Positions 7,437 to 15,205 of a stretch of DNA of 36,813 nt are shown one piece after another. The DNA is from CAIQJJ01 sp964606085 (lineage in GTDB: Bacteria; Chloroflexota; Anaerolineae; Anaerolineales; UBA4823). The notes beneath the pieces were generated by a model, which was not told the origin of the DNA, searched no databases, and worked only from the letters and a program-made list of their open reading frames with translations. Position 1 is the stretch's first letter, and every line of letters starts with the position of its first letter. The stretch is from positions 1-36,813 of the forward strand of contig CAZSFD010000053.1 of assembly GCA_964606085.1 (NCBI GenBank), in the 5' to 3' direction. A program made the position numbers and the translations under genes.

Positions 7437-9350
7437 ATGAAAGTCATCGGCACCGCCGGACACGTAGACCACGGCAAATCCACCCTGGTGCAGGCCCTCA
7501 CCGGCACACACCCCGACCGGCTCAAGGAAGAGCGCGAGCGCGAGATGACGATTGACCTCGGCTTTGCCTGGCTTGAACTGGGCGGCGAGGCCGTGGGCGT
7601 GGTGGATGTTCCCGGCCACCGCGATTTCATCGAGAACATGCTGGCAGGCGTGGGGGGCATTGATGCGGCGCTGTTCGTCATCGCGGCCGATGAAGGCATC
7701 ATGCCGCAGACGCGCGAACACCTGTCCATCCTCGATTTGCTGCAAATTCAAGGCGGCGTGATTGCGCTGACCAAGATAGATATGATTGACGACCCCGATT
7801 GGCTCGACCTGATCGAAGAGGACGTGCGCGGCGTGCTGGCTGGCACGGTGCTGGGAGATGCCCCTCTGGTGCGCGTCTCCGCTCGCACCGGGGCGGGCAT
7901 TACCCCCTTGAAGCAGGCGCTTACCGACTGCCTGGCCGAACGCCCCGCCCGTCCCGATCTGCGCCGTCCGCGCCTGCCGGTGGATCGCGTCTTCACCATG
8001 CCGGGTTTTGGCACGGTGGTCACCGGCACACTCTCTGATGGCCGCCTGAAGGTGGGCGACGAGGTGGAAGTGCTGCCCGCCGGCCTGCGCGGCCGGGTGC
8101 GCGGCCTGCAAACGCACAAACACAAGGAGGATGAGGCCGTCCCTGGTGGGCGCACCGCCATCAACATCGCCGGCATCAACCACGAGCAAGTGCTGCGCGG
8201 CGACGTGATCGCCCGCCCTGGCACGTACAAACCCACCGGCCGCCTGGATGTGCGCTTCCGCCTGCTGCCCGATGTTTCGCAGGCCCTGAAGCACAACGAC
8301 GAAGTGAAATTTTTCATCGGCGCGGCGGAGATTGTGGCCCGCGTGCGCCTGCTGGGCCTCGAAACGCTCGAACCAGGCCAGCAAGGCTGGCTGCAACTCG
8401 AACTGAGCCAGCCGGTGATCGCCGTGCGCGGCGACCGCTACATTCTGCGCCGTCCCTCGCCTGGCGAAACCCTCGGCGGCGGCGCGGTGGTAGACCCGGC
8501 GCCCAAAGGCCGCCACAAACGCTTTGCCAGCGAGGTGATCACCCGCTTAGAGACCCTGGCGCGTGGCACGCCCGGCGATGTGCTGCTGCAAGCTATCAGC
8601 GCCCTCGGCCTGGCCCCCTTGCAAGAAGCCATCACCCGCGCCAACCTGGCCGTATCGGATATTCAGGCCGCGTTGGATGAACTGACCGCCGCCGGGCAAC
8701 TGGTCAACCTCGAACGGCGCGACGGCCCGCCGCAAAAAACCGACCTGGTGGCTTCGGCGCTGGCCTGGGATCAACTGACTGGCCGGGCGGTGGGCGAAGT
8801 GGCCGCCTATCACAAGGCGCACCCGTTGCGCCTGGGGCTGCCGCGCGAGGAACTGCGCAGCCGCCTGAGCAAGGGCATTCCGGCGTTGCCGCCACGCCTG
8901 TTCCCGGCTACTTATGCCCGCCTGGTGGCCGATGGCCTGTTGGCCGACGCCGGGCCGTTGGTGAAGCTGCCGGGTCATGCCATCCGGTTCAGCCCGCAAC
9001 AGCAGGCCAAAGCCGATGCGCTATTGGCGAAGTTCGCCGCCGCCCCCTTCGCCCCGCCCAGCGCCAAAGAATGCCAGGCCGAAATCGGCGAGGATGTTTG
9101 CGCGGCGTTGCTGGACTTGGGGCAGTTGGTGGCCGTTTCGCCGGAGGTGGTCTTTCGCCAGGCTGATTACGAACGCATGAAGGCGGCTGTACTGGCGCTG
9201 ATTGACCAACAGGGGGCGATCAGTGCGGCAGAGGTGCGCGACCATTTCAACACCAGCCGCCGCTACGTGCTGGCGCTGCTCGAACACTTCGATGCCATCG
9301 GCGTCACCTTGCGCGATGGCGATGTGCGCCGTAGGGGGCGCGGTCAATAA
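7437..9350 (+). CDS. selB: selenocysteine-specific elongation factor SelB
   Basis: SelB is the GTPase that brings Sec-tRNA to UGA codons carrying a SECIS hairpin. The 637-residue length is normal. The P-loop region G-H-V-D-H-G-K-S-T (8-16), D-V-P-G-H (57-61) and T-K-I-D (112-115) make a translational GTPase. A second beta-barrel domain follows, and the C-terminal half looks like the winged helices that bind SECIS RNA. Switch I reads R-E-M-T-I-D (residues 35-40) where translational GTPases normally have R-G-x-T-I; E36 replaces the glycine. The gene starts 10 bases after an inverted repeat and shows only a weak ribosome site. No selA, selC or selD is in the window, so whether the host uses selenocysteine is open. 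Confidence 0.9.
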   Translation: MKVIGTAGHVDHGKSTLVQALTGTHPDRLKEEREREMTIDLGFAWLELGGEAVGVVDVPGHRDFIENMLAGVGGIDAALFVIAADEGIMPQTREHLSILDLLQIQGGVIALTKIDMIDDPDWLDLIEEDVRGVLAGTVLGDAPLVRVSARTGAGITPLKQALTDCLAERPARPDLRRPRLPVDRVFTMPGFGTVVTGTLSDGRLKVGDEVEVLPAGLRGRVRGLQTHKHKEDEAVPGGRTAINIAGINHEQVLRGDVIARPGTYKPTGRLDVRFRLLPDVSQALKHNDEVKFFIGAAEIVARVRLLGLETLEPGQQGWLQLELSQPVIAVRGDRYILRRPSPGETLGGGAVVDPAPKGRHKRFASEVITRLETLARGTPGDVLLQAISALGLAPLQEAITRANLAVSDIQAALDELTAAGQLVNLERRDGPPQKTDLVASALAWDQLTGRAVGEVAAYHKAHPLRLGLPREELRSRLSKGIPALPPRLFPATYARLVADGLLADAGPLVKLPGHAIRFSPQQQAKADALLAKFAAAPFAPPSAKECQAEIGEDVCAALLDLGQLVAVSPEVVFRQADYERMKAAVLALIDQQGAISAAEVRDHFNTSRRYVLALLEHFDAIGVTLRDGDVRRRGRGQ

Positions 9351-9353
9351 CCG

Positions 9354-10772
9354 ATGCGTATATCAGATGTTCGTGGGCGAATGGGGAGCTTTTTGGGGGC
9401 GTTATTCTCGGTGGCTGTCTGCACGGCTGCGCTCTACCCGCTCAAACAATCCCTCAATGATCCGGTCGTGGCCTTGCTTTATCTGCTGCCGGTGGTTCTC
9501 AGCACAACCTATGGCGGGCTGTGGGCGGGGGTGGCCGCTTTTTTGGCGTTCAATTTCTTCTTCATCGAGCCATATTTCACCTTGTTTGTGTATAACGCCC
9601 AGGATTTCATCGAACTGGTGGTCTTTTTGGGCGTGGCGGTGTTTACCAGCCAGGCCATGGGGCGCATCAAAATGGGCCTGACGGCGGCCACCGAGGGCGA
9701 ACGCCAGGCCGTCTGGTTGCACGAACTCTCGAACACGCTGGGCAGTCTGCATGATTCCCAGGCCATTGCTGAAGCCCTGGCAATGCAGTGCCAGCGGGTG
9801 ACACTGGCCCAGCGCGTCAGCGTCAGCTTAGAAATGGGGGCCGGCGCGCCGGCGCGCCGCGTCAACTATCCGCCAGGCCGGATCACGTTACCGATTCGTC
9901 CAGCGCTGATCATTCCAATGGAAAGTGCGCGTGGCCTGGTGGGTGAAATTGTCCTCTGGAGGCTGGCTGCTTTCTCGTCGTCCGAAGAGCGCCTGCTGCG
10001 CACCTTTGCCAGCCAGGGTGCATTGGCGCTGGAACGTGTGCGCCTGCTGCAAAGTGAGACGCGCGCCCACATCCTCGAGGAAAGCGACCAGCTTAAAACG
10101 GCCCTGCTCAACTCGGTCTCTCACGAGTTGCGCACCCCGCTGGCGACGATCAAGGCTTCGGTTTCGAGCTTGCGTTCGGGCGTGGTGGATTGGGACAGCG
10201 CAGGCCGGGTTGAACTGCTGGCCGCTATCGAAGAAGAGACCGAACACCTGAACCAGTTGGTGGGCAACCTGCTGAATATGTCGCGCCTCGAGGCTGGGGC
10301 GCTGCGCCTGCAACGCTCGCCCAACGCCCTTGATGAGATCGCCGCCGGGGTCATCGCCCGCATCCGGCGCACGACCTCGGCGGCCCAAGTTCACACCCAC
10401 TTCCCGCCTGATTTGCCGTTGGTGCTGGTAGATTTTGGTCTGATTGAACAGGTCTTTGCCAATCTGCTCGACAATAGCTTGAAATATGCCGCCAACACTG
10501 GCCCGGTACGGGTAGCGGCGCAGGCGGTGAGCAACGCCGTACAGGTCAGCGTCAGCAACCCCGGGCCACACGTTCCTGAGGAAGCGCTGGAGCGTATCTT
10601 CGACCGCTTCTACCGCGCCAACCCCGAAGATCGTGTGACCGGCACGGGGCTGGGCCTTTCGATTTGCAAGGGCATCATCGAGGCGCATGGCGGGCGCATC
10701 TGGGCCGAGAATTTGCCCGGCGAGGCGGGGATGGCGTTTCGGTTTGTGCTGCCGGGGAAGACAAAACTTTAA
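9354..10772 (+). CDS. KdpD-like sensor histidine kinase
   Basis: The 472-residue kinase starts 3 bases after selB. Residues about 10-105 form a compact bundle of membrane helices of the DUF4118 type found in the KdpD C-terminal half. A GAF-like region follows (about 125-230). The dimerisation helix contains H257 in S-H-E-L-R-T-P, the autophosphorylation site. The ATP domain has the N box near 366-379 (N-L-L-D-N-S) and the glycine box G-T-G-L-G-L (430-435). The G1 box reads S-N-P-G-P, with N402 where Asp is usual, a change also known in active kinases. The N-terminal KdpD universal-stress domain is absent and no response regulator or kdp gene is adjacent, so the signal and partner are unknown. 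Confidence 0.88.
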   Translation: MRISDVRGRMGSFLGALFSVAVCTAALYPLKQSLNDPVVALLYLLPVVLSTTYGGLWAGVAAFLAFNFFFIEPYFTLFVYNAQDFIELVVFLGVAVFTSQAMGRIKMGLTAATEGERQAVWLHELSNTLGSLHDSQAIAEALAMQCQRVTLAQRVSVSLEMGAGAPARRVNYPPGRITLPIRPALIIPMESARGLVGEIVLWRLAAFSSSEERLLRTFASQGALALERVRLLQSETRAHILEESDQLKTALLNSVSHELRTPLATIKASVSSLRSGVVDWDSAGRVELLAAIEEETEHLNQLVGNLLNMSRLEAGALRLQRSPNALDEIAAGVIARIRRTTSAAQVHTHFPPDLPLVLVDFGLIEQVFANLLDNSLKYAANTGPVRVAAQAVSNAVQVSVSNPGPHVPEEALERIFDRFYRANPEDRVTGTGLGLSICKGIIEAHGGRIWAENLPGEAGMAFRFVLPGKTKL

Positions 10773-10804
10773 ATATCGTGCTGGTCGCGGCATTGGAAGG
10801 TTGC

Positions 10805-10833
10805 TTGCCAAGCATATAGTCATCAGGTATGAT
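10805..10833 (+). promoter_or_regulatory. sigma70-type promoter for the small gene
   Basis: TTGCCA (10805-10810), a 17-base spacer and TATGAT (10828-10833) form a good housekeeping promoter. It sits 40 bases before the ATG at 10874. A start near 10840 would leave a leader of about 34 nt with an AAAGGA ribosome site. Confidence 0.65.
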
Positions 10834-10873
10834 GTTTTCGCTTGTCTGGCAAGGTGAAAACGAAAGGACAAAC

Positions 10874-11041
10874 ATGAATTTCTTGATTGTTGAAGGTGTA
10901 GATATTACCCATACTCGTCTGGTTGATTTAACCCGGTTGGCCGACCAGGCCGAACCTTTTTATGATTGGGTTGAAGCGCAATTTCAAGCAGCTTTAACCA
11001 CCCCGCAATCACTTGATGAAATTTTAGTAACATCTCAATAA
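10874..11041 (+). CDS. small protein, 55 residues, unknown
   Basis: The ATG at 10874 follows AAAGGA by 6 bases and lies just downstream of a credible promoter, which is why I prefer it to the in-frame ATG at 10829 that overlaps the -10 box. The product is acidic, has no cysteine, no signal peptide and no membrane helix. It starts with a hydrophobic strand-like segment and ends with a soluble helix-like part. I do not recognise it. A perfect 17-bp palindrome begins 7 bases after the stop. The combination of a promoter, ribosome site and downstream structure makes it more than a chance open frame. It could be a small regulatory or peptide-precursor protein, but no function is claimed. Confidence 0.55.
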   Translation: MNFLIVEGVDITHTRLVDLTRLADQAEPFYDWVEAQFQAALTTPQSLDEILVTSQ

Positions 11042-11048
11042 ACTGGGG

Positions 11049-11111
11049 AGGTGCAACGCACTTGGGTATCAAACGAGTAATTTTCGGGCCAAAACCAAGT
11101 GCGTTGCACCT
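11049..11111. repeat. 17-bp perfect inverted repeat after small gene
   Basis: Arms 11049-11065 and 11095-11111 are exact reverse complements with a 29-base spacer. Each arm is also partly self-complementary (GTGC-AAC-GCAC), so the DNA could fold as one long hairpin or two small ones. No T-run follows, so it is not a standard terminator. It resembles a REP/MITE-like mobile palindrome or a transposon-end relic. Confidence 0.75.
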
Positions 11112-11160
11112 GACTTTTCAGCCAGCCTCTAAGAACGTGGTGAGAATTGTCACGCTTCCC

Positions 11161-11189
11161 TTGCTCCATGCTCATTCGCGTTTTATAAT
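11161..11189 (+). promoter_or_regulatory. promoter upstream of lepB
   Basis: A perfect TATAAT at 11184-11189 is preceded by TTGCTC at 11161-11166 with a 17-base spacer. The predicted start near 11196 is about 34 bases before the GTG start of the signal peptidase gene. The -35 is only a partial match. Confidence 0.55.
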
Positions 11190-11229
11190 CCCTGCCATTG
11201 CCTCCTCGTGGCACATTGATTGGTGACTT

Positions 11230-11796
11230 GTGGAAATTTCAGAAACTTCGACACCCCCTACACGGCAACCCGCACCCGACAGAGATATTGTTCGTCCGCG
11301 CAGCCCGCTTTTCGATCTGCTGGAAACGCTCCTGTTGGCGATTGTCCTGTTCATTGGCATCAACACCGTTTCGGCCCGCATCCGGGTAGATGGTTCCAGC
11401 ATGGAGCCAACCCTGGTGGATAAGGAATTTGTGCTGGTCAACCGCATGGCCTACCAAATCGGTGACGTGACGTATGGGGATGTGGTCGTGTTTTCGCTGC
11501 CCAATGATCCCGATAAAGAGTATGTTAAACGGGTCATTGGACTGCCCGGCGACCGTGTGGAAGTGGATAACCTGGAAGTACGGGTCAACGGTCGGGCCTT
11601 GACGGAGGATTACATCGCTGCCAGGCCAATGTACACCGGGGCATGGGATGTGCCAGAAGGTTCTTTGTTTGTTTTGGGAGATAACCGTAACAACTCGACC
11701 GACTCGCATGTTTGGGGGCCGGTTTCGATGGAACATCTGGTTGGCAAGGCAATTTTGATCTACTGGCCGCTGCAAAAAGTAGGGGTCGTTCACTAA
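11230..11796 (+). CDS. lepB: signal peptidase I
   Basis: This membrane-bound serine protease removes signal peptides from exported proteins. Its 188 residues are typical of the short Gram-positive-type enzymes with one N-terminal anchor (about residues 28-47). The catalytic Ser is S57 in G-S-S-M-E-P and the general-base Lys is K100 in Y-V-K-R-V-I-G-L-P-G-D. The C-terminal box G-D-N-R-N-N-S-T-D-S is also intact. GTG at 11230 is the only sensible start, because the first in-frame ATG lies in the active site. The ribosome site is weak. It lies downstream of a TATAAT promoter and is followed closely by the zinc-ribbon gene, so the three genes up to the 12738 terminator are probably one transcript. 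Confidence 0.93.
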   Translation: MEISETSTPPTRQPAPDRDIVRPRSPLFDLLETLLLAIVLFIGINTVSARIRVDGSSMEPTLVDKEFVLVNRMAYQIGDVTYGDVVVFSLPNDPDKEYVKRVIGLPGDRVEVDNLEVRVNGRALTEDYIAARPMYTGAWDVPEGSLFVLGDNRNNSTDSHVWGPVSMEHLVGKAILIYWPLQKVGVVH

Positions 11797-11821
11797 TTTG
11801 GGTAAGGAAGAGGTATTTGTT

Positions 11822-12169
11822 ATGAGCGAAGACGAAGTTTCACAAGAGATGGCGAACGAAGCCCCCCCTGAAACCGGGGCCACCCCGCAAACCTATGTAT
11901 GCCCTGAGTGCCATGCCGGGGTGATGCACCTGGAATACCTGACCTATTTCACCTGGTTGAGCCAGGAGTTGATCACGGTGCCGAATTTCCCATCCTGGGT
12001 GTGTGATGTGTGCGGGCGGCGCGAATATGATCACCGCGCCATCACCTGGCTGAATACGCTTTTGCAGCCGAATGCCGGCGAGCGGCGTTCGGCTCGTCAA
12101 CGCCGGCGCATTCCCGATCCGTCTGTTGCACCGGATTTCAGCACCCCCAAACTGCCCAACCCGCGTTGA
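11822..12169 (+). CDS. zinc-ribbon protein (YgiT-like)
   Basis: The 115-residue product begins at ATG 11822 behind AAGGAAGAGG. A TTG at 11798 in the same frame is possible but has no such site. Two C-x-x-C pairs (Y-V-C-P-E-C and W-V-C-D-V-C), about 33 residues apart, form a four-cysteine zinc ribbon like that in YgiT/MqsA-type fingers. The second pair is followed by G-R-R-E-Y-D. A basic, Arg-rich tail precedes a Pro-rich end. There is no DNA-binding HTH after the ribbon and no toxin gene beside it, so an antitoxin role is unsupported. It may bind nucleic acid or protein. Confidence 0.75.
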   Translation: MSEDEVSQEMANEAPPETGATPQTYVCPECHAGVMHLEYLTYFTWLSQELITVPNFPSWVCDVCGRREYDHRAITWLNTLLQPNAGERRSARQRRRIPDPSVAPDFSTPKLPNPR

Positions 12170-12187
12170 TGGCTGAAAGGAAGTCCG

Positions 12188-12724
12188 ATGCAAGCGGCTA
12201 CTACGCGTTTCATCCCTGCCGATTTTCTCACCTCGAGCCATTACATCTTCGGCCAGGTGAAAGCGACCTCGCGCGGCATGTACAACACCCTGGGCGATCC
12301 GACCACCGAAGTTTTGGAAGTTTTTGATGCCAGCCTGGCGCGGGTTCAGGCGCCCAACTCGGTGTTGAATTATTCGCCGATGATGTGGATCATCAAAAAG
12401 CAAACGGTGGCGGTATGCCTGAACAAGCGTGAATATATGGGGCCGATCAGCATCGCCCGTGGGGGGTATACACGCCTGTACGATTACCCCGTGCAAATTA
12501 CCACCACCGTTTATGAGCTTTCGGGGATTGTCGAATGGCCGGGCCGTTTCGAGTTCAAGGCGTTGATGTCTGAAAGCGGCAACCCGTTTATCATCTTGTA
12601 CGATGCCGTGCTGATTTCAACCCTTTACCCCGATTTGCGCATCGAGCGCCCGGCGATGCTCTTCAACCGTTCTTTCTTAGATACCCTGGTGCAGCCGCGC
12701 AAATCAGGTACAGAAGCGGCGTAG
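12188..12724 (+). CDS. conserved-looking protein of unknown function
   Basis: The 178-residue product has a good ribosome site (AAAGGAAG) 6 bases before the ATG and lies 18 bases after the zinc-ribbon gene. It is mixed alpha/beta in appearance, with many aromatic and beta-branched residues, two cysteines or fewer, and no signal peptide or membrane helix. I do not recognise a family. It ends 13 bases before a strong terminator and is thus the last gene of the lepB transcript. Confidence 0.7.
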   Translation: MQAATTRFIPADFLTSSHYIFGQVKATSRGMYNTLGDPTTEVLEVFDASLARVQAPNSVLNYSPMMWIIKKQTVAVCLNKREYMGPISIARGGYTRLYDYPVQITTTVYELSGIVEWPGRFEFKALMSESGNPFIILYDAVLISTLYPDLRIERPAMLFNRSFLDTLVQPRKSGTEAA

Positions 12725-12737
12725 CCAGCTTGATGAA

Positions 12738-12783
12738 CCCCAAAACAAACGAGCCTCCCGTTAGAGGCTCGTTTGTTTTGGGG
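12738..12783. terminator. bidirectional intrinsic terminator
   Basis: A perfect 20-bp stem (12738-12757 with 12764-12783) encloses the 6-base loop CCGTTA. The GC core CGAGCCTC/GAGGCTCG is flanked by an A-rich run on one side and a T-rich run on the other, so either strand's RNA has hairpin plus U-tract. It sits exactly between the converging lepB-side and liv-side transcripts. Confidence 0.92.
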
Positions 12784-12790
12784 CTGTGAT

Positions 12791-13318
12791 TTATTCTGCC
12801 AGCCGTGGGCGCGCCAGCGCCAGCGCGGCCAGCGACTTGGCATCTCTGAACTGACCAGCCGACAGCATGGCGAATACTTTATCTATCGGATGTGTTTCGA
12901 CGCTGAGAAATTCATCGGCGTCGGCGGGCAGCGGGGCGGGTTCGAGCTGCGTGGCGAGGTAGATATACATGCGTTCGGTGGAATAGCCGGGGGCCAGGTA
13001 GAAATCGCCGAGCAGTTCCAACTTGCCGGCTGCCATGCCAATTTCCTCGCGCAACTCGCGGCTGGCGCCCTCTGCCGGGTCTTCATCGGCTTCGAGGGTG
13101 CCAGCGGGCAGTTCGAGCAGCTTTTGGCGCGCCGGGTGGCGATATTGCCGCACGAACCATATCCGCCCCTGTTCATCCAGCGGGACGATGGCTACCGCGC
13201 CGACATGCTCGACAACATCTAAGTGGGTGGTTTTGCCATCTGGCAATTGCACGTGTTCACGCAGCACATTGAAGGCGCGTCCGCGGTATACGAGTTCACT
13301 TTCGAGCAGGGGAAACAT
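12791..13318 (-). CDS. NUDIX hydrolase, ADP-ribose pyrophosphatase-like
   Basis: The 175-residue protein has a complete Nudix box: G73, E79, then R87-E-L-R-E-E-I-G-M, which binds the metal and positions the catalytic Glu residues. The N-terminal part and the E-L-P-A-G sequence before the box are typical of the ADP-sugar/ADP-ribose pyrophosphatase branch, which cleaves the diphosphate of ADP-ribose to AMP and ribose phosphate. It is the last gene of the - strand liv transcript, 18 bases after the small membrane gene, and ends 7 bases from the shared terminator. A housekeeping nucleotide-sanitising role is likely. A link to the transporter is not evident. Confidence 0.9.
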   Translation of the reverse strand: MFPLLESELVYRGRAFNVLREHVQLPDGKTTHLDVVEHVGAVAIVPLDEQGRIWFVRQYRHPARQKLLELPAGTLEADEDPAEGASRELREEIGMAAGKLELLGDFYLAPGYSTERMYIYLATQLEPAPLPADADEFLSVETHPIDKVFAMLSAGQFRDAKSLAALALARPRLAE

Positions 13319-13336
13319 GGCGAGTTCTCCTTTGCC

Positions 13337-13690
13337 TCAGGCTACCATTTGCGAGCGCACGTCGGCTTTGTCGAGGCGCAGCATGAGCCAGAAGGAGAGC
13401 GCCAGGCCCGCCAGGCAGGTGATCACGAAAGGCAGGTTCCACACGCCTGATTCGCTGATCGAGTTGGGCAGGAACATCATCAAGCGGATGATGACGTTGA
13501 AACCCTGCGAGAGGATCAGCAGCGTGAGGGCCACGCTGCGTCCGCGCCACACCATCCAACCCAGCAGGGCGATGACGATGATGGCGGCCACAATGCCCAG
13601 CACACCGCTCAAGAGCGTGGCCGGCGGGTAACACAACAGCGCCACGACCGGCAGCAGGATGTAAAACAAGAAGCGTCGGTTGTTGTCCAT
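13337..13690 (-). CDS. small four-helix membrane protein
   Basis: The 117-residue product has about four hydrophobic segments (residues 7-25, 27-45, 53-72 and 86-105), a basic N-terminus and a charged C-terminus. I do not recognise a family. It starts 2 bases after the livF stop, so it is co-transcribed with the importer. It may be an accessory membrane protein of the transporter or simply a passenger. Confidence 0.7.
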   Translation of the reverse strand: MDNNRRFLFYILLPVVALLCYPPATLLSGVLGIVAAIIVIALLGWMVWRGRSVALTLLILSQGFNVIIRLMMFLPNSISESGVWNLPFVITCLAGLALSFWLMLRLDKADVRSQMVA

Positions 13691-13692
13691 GG

Positions 13693-14403
13693 CTAATGCC
13701 CTCCCAGGTAGGCGGCGATAACCTGCGGGTTGTGCAGCAATTCCTGGCCGCTGCCCTCGTTGACGATGCGGCCCGTTTCGAGCACGTAGCCGCGGTGCGC
13801 CACCGAAAGCGCCATCTGGGCGTTCTGTTCTACCAGCAGGATGCTTGTGCCCTGGTCGTTGATCTCCTGGATGATGTTGAAGATTTCTTCGACCAGGATC
13901 GGGGCCAGGCCCATCGAAGGCTCGTCGAGCAGGAGCAGGGTGGGTTGGGCCATCAGCGCCCGGCCCATGGCCAGCATTTGCTGTTCGCCGCCAGAGAGCG
14001 TGCCGCCCAACTGCTTCTGGCGTTCCTTCAAGCGTGGGAAGCTGTGGAAGACGCGCTCCAGGTTGCGGGCGATCTCGCCTTTATCTTTGCGGGTGTACGC
14101 GCCCATCTCCAGGTTTTCCAGCACGGTCAGGTTAGCGAAGATTTTGCGGCCCTCGGGCGATTGACAGATGCCCAGGCGCACGATCTCTTCGGCGGGGGTG
14201 AGGGTGATGTCTTTGCCTTTGAAGATGATGCCGCCGAAACGCGGTTGCAGCAGGCCCGAAATGGTGCTGAGCGTGGTAGATTTGCCGGCCCCGTTAGCGC
14301 CGATCAGCGTGACGATTTGGCCCTGCTCGACGTGAAAGGTGATGCCCTGCAGGGCGTGGATAGCGCCGTAATAGACGTTGATGTCTTTGACTTCAAGCAA
14401 CAT
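13693..14403 (-). CDS. livF: branched-chain amino acid ABC transporter ATPase LivF
   Basis: This is one of the two ATPases of the high-affinity importer for leucine, isoleucine and valine or related substrates. Walker A G-A-N-G-A-G-K-S is at 35-42, the signature L-S-G-G-E-Q-Q lies in the middle, and Walker B L-L-L-L-D-E-P follows. The ATG at 14403 gives the usual M-L-L-E-V start of the family and overlaps livG by 11 bases. A GTG at 14418 would add five residues without a better ribosome site. The length of 236 residues is normal. The substrate cannot be fixed from the ATPase. Confidence 0.9.
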   Translation of the reverse strand: MLLEVKDINVYYGAIHALQGITFHVEQGQIVTLIGANGAGKSTTLSTISGLLQPRFGGIIFKGKDITLTPAEEIVRLGICQSPEGRKIFANLTVLENLEMGAYTRKDKGEIARNLERVFHSFPRLKERQKQLGGTLSGGEQQMLAMGRALMAQPTLLLLDEPSMGLAPILVEEIFNIIQEINDQGTSILLVEQNAQMALSVAHRGYVLETGRIVNEGSGQELLHNPQVIAAYLGGH

Positions 14404-15205
14404 GGCTGCGTTTCTCACTTAATTTCTTAGAAAGTTCTGCCGCACCACGGCCCAGGTAGGCTTCGACCACTTTCTCATTATTTTGAATATCCTGCGGGCC
14501 GCCGCGGGCGATCACTTCGCCGAAATCCATCACGGTGATGCGCTCGCACACACCCATCACCACACGCATCTGGTGTTCGATCAGCAGGATGGTCAGTTTG
14601 AAGCGGTCGCGAATGAAATGGATCAGTTCCATCAGCGAGACCGATTCGTTGGGGTTCATGCCGGCGGCGGGTTCGTCGAGCAGCAGCAGCTTCGGTTCGG
14701 CGGCCAGGGCACGGGCGATCTCCAGGCGGCGCTGCTCACCGTAGGGCAGGTTCTTGGCGATCTCGCCCTGGCGGTCTTGCAGGTTGAAGACAGAGAGAAA
14801 TTCCTGCGCTTCTTCGGTCAGGGCTTTCTCTTTGGCCGAGTAACGGGCGTTGTGCAGCACGGCGTCCATCAGGCCATACCCGGCGTGCGGATGGTAGGCG
14901 ATGCGAACGTTGTCCAGCACGGTCAGGTTGGGGAACAGGCGGATGTTCTGGAAGGTGCGGGCGATGCCCATCTTGGTGATGGTGAAGGGCTTGGTTCCGG
15001 CAATCTGCTCGCCGTTGAAGACGATGGAGCCGGAGGTGGGCGTGTAGATGCCGGTGATCAAGTTGAAGACGGTTGTTTTGCCAGCACCGTTTGGCCCAAT
15101 CAACCCGACCAGTTCGCCCTTTTCGATGGAGAGTTCAAAATCTTTGACCGCCCGCAGGCCGCCGAAGTTTTTGTTGAGGCCGGTGACTTCGAGCATGGTG
15201 GTCAT
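14393..15205 (-). CDS. livG: branched-chain amino acid ABC transporter ATPase LivG
   Basis: The second ATPase, 270 residues, has Walker A G-P-N-G-A-G-K-T at 37-44, the LivG-type signature L-P-Y-G-E-Q-R-R-L-E-I-A-R and Walker B L-L-L-L-D-E-P. Its ATG overlaps the livM stop (ATGA) and is preceded by a near-perfect AAGGAGGT site inside livM, so translation is coupled and strong. A Lys/Ser/Glu-rich C-terminal tail of about 15 residues goes beyond the usual end and is where livF begins. Confidence 0.92.
   Translation of the reverse strand: MTTMLEVTGLNKNFGGLRAVKDFELSIEKGELVGLIGPNGAGKTTVFNLITGIYTPTSGSIVFNGEQIAGTKPFTITKMGIARTFQNIRLFPNLTVLDNVRIAYHPHAGYGLMDAVLHNARYSAKEKALTEEAQEFLSVFNLQDRQGEIAKNLPYGEQRRLEIARALAAEPKLLLLDEPAAGMNPNESVSLMELIHFIRDRFKLTILLIEHQMRVVMGVCERITVMDFGEVIARGGPQDIQNNEKVVEAYLGRGAAELSKKLSEKRSHVA

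Noticed and set aside
11822..12169. MqsA/YgiT antitoxin interpretation of the zinc-ribbon protein
   Set aside because: There is no HTH domain after the ribbon and no small toxin gene next to it.
12188..12724. PilZ-like reading of the unknown protein
   Set aside because: No RxxxR plus D/NxSxxG signature can be found, so no c-di-GMP role is claimed.
12773..13222. + strand open frame opposite the NUDIX gene
   Set aside because: It begins inside the terminator and is antisense to a gene with a complete Nudix box.
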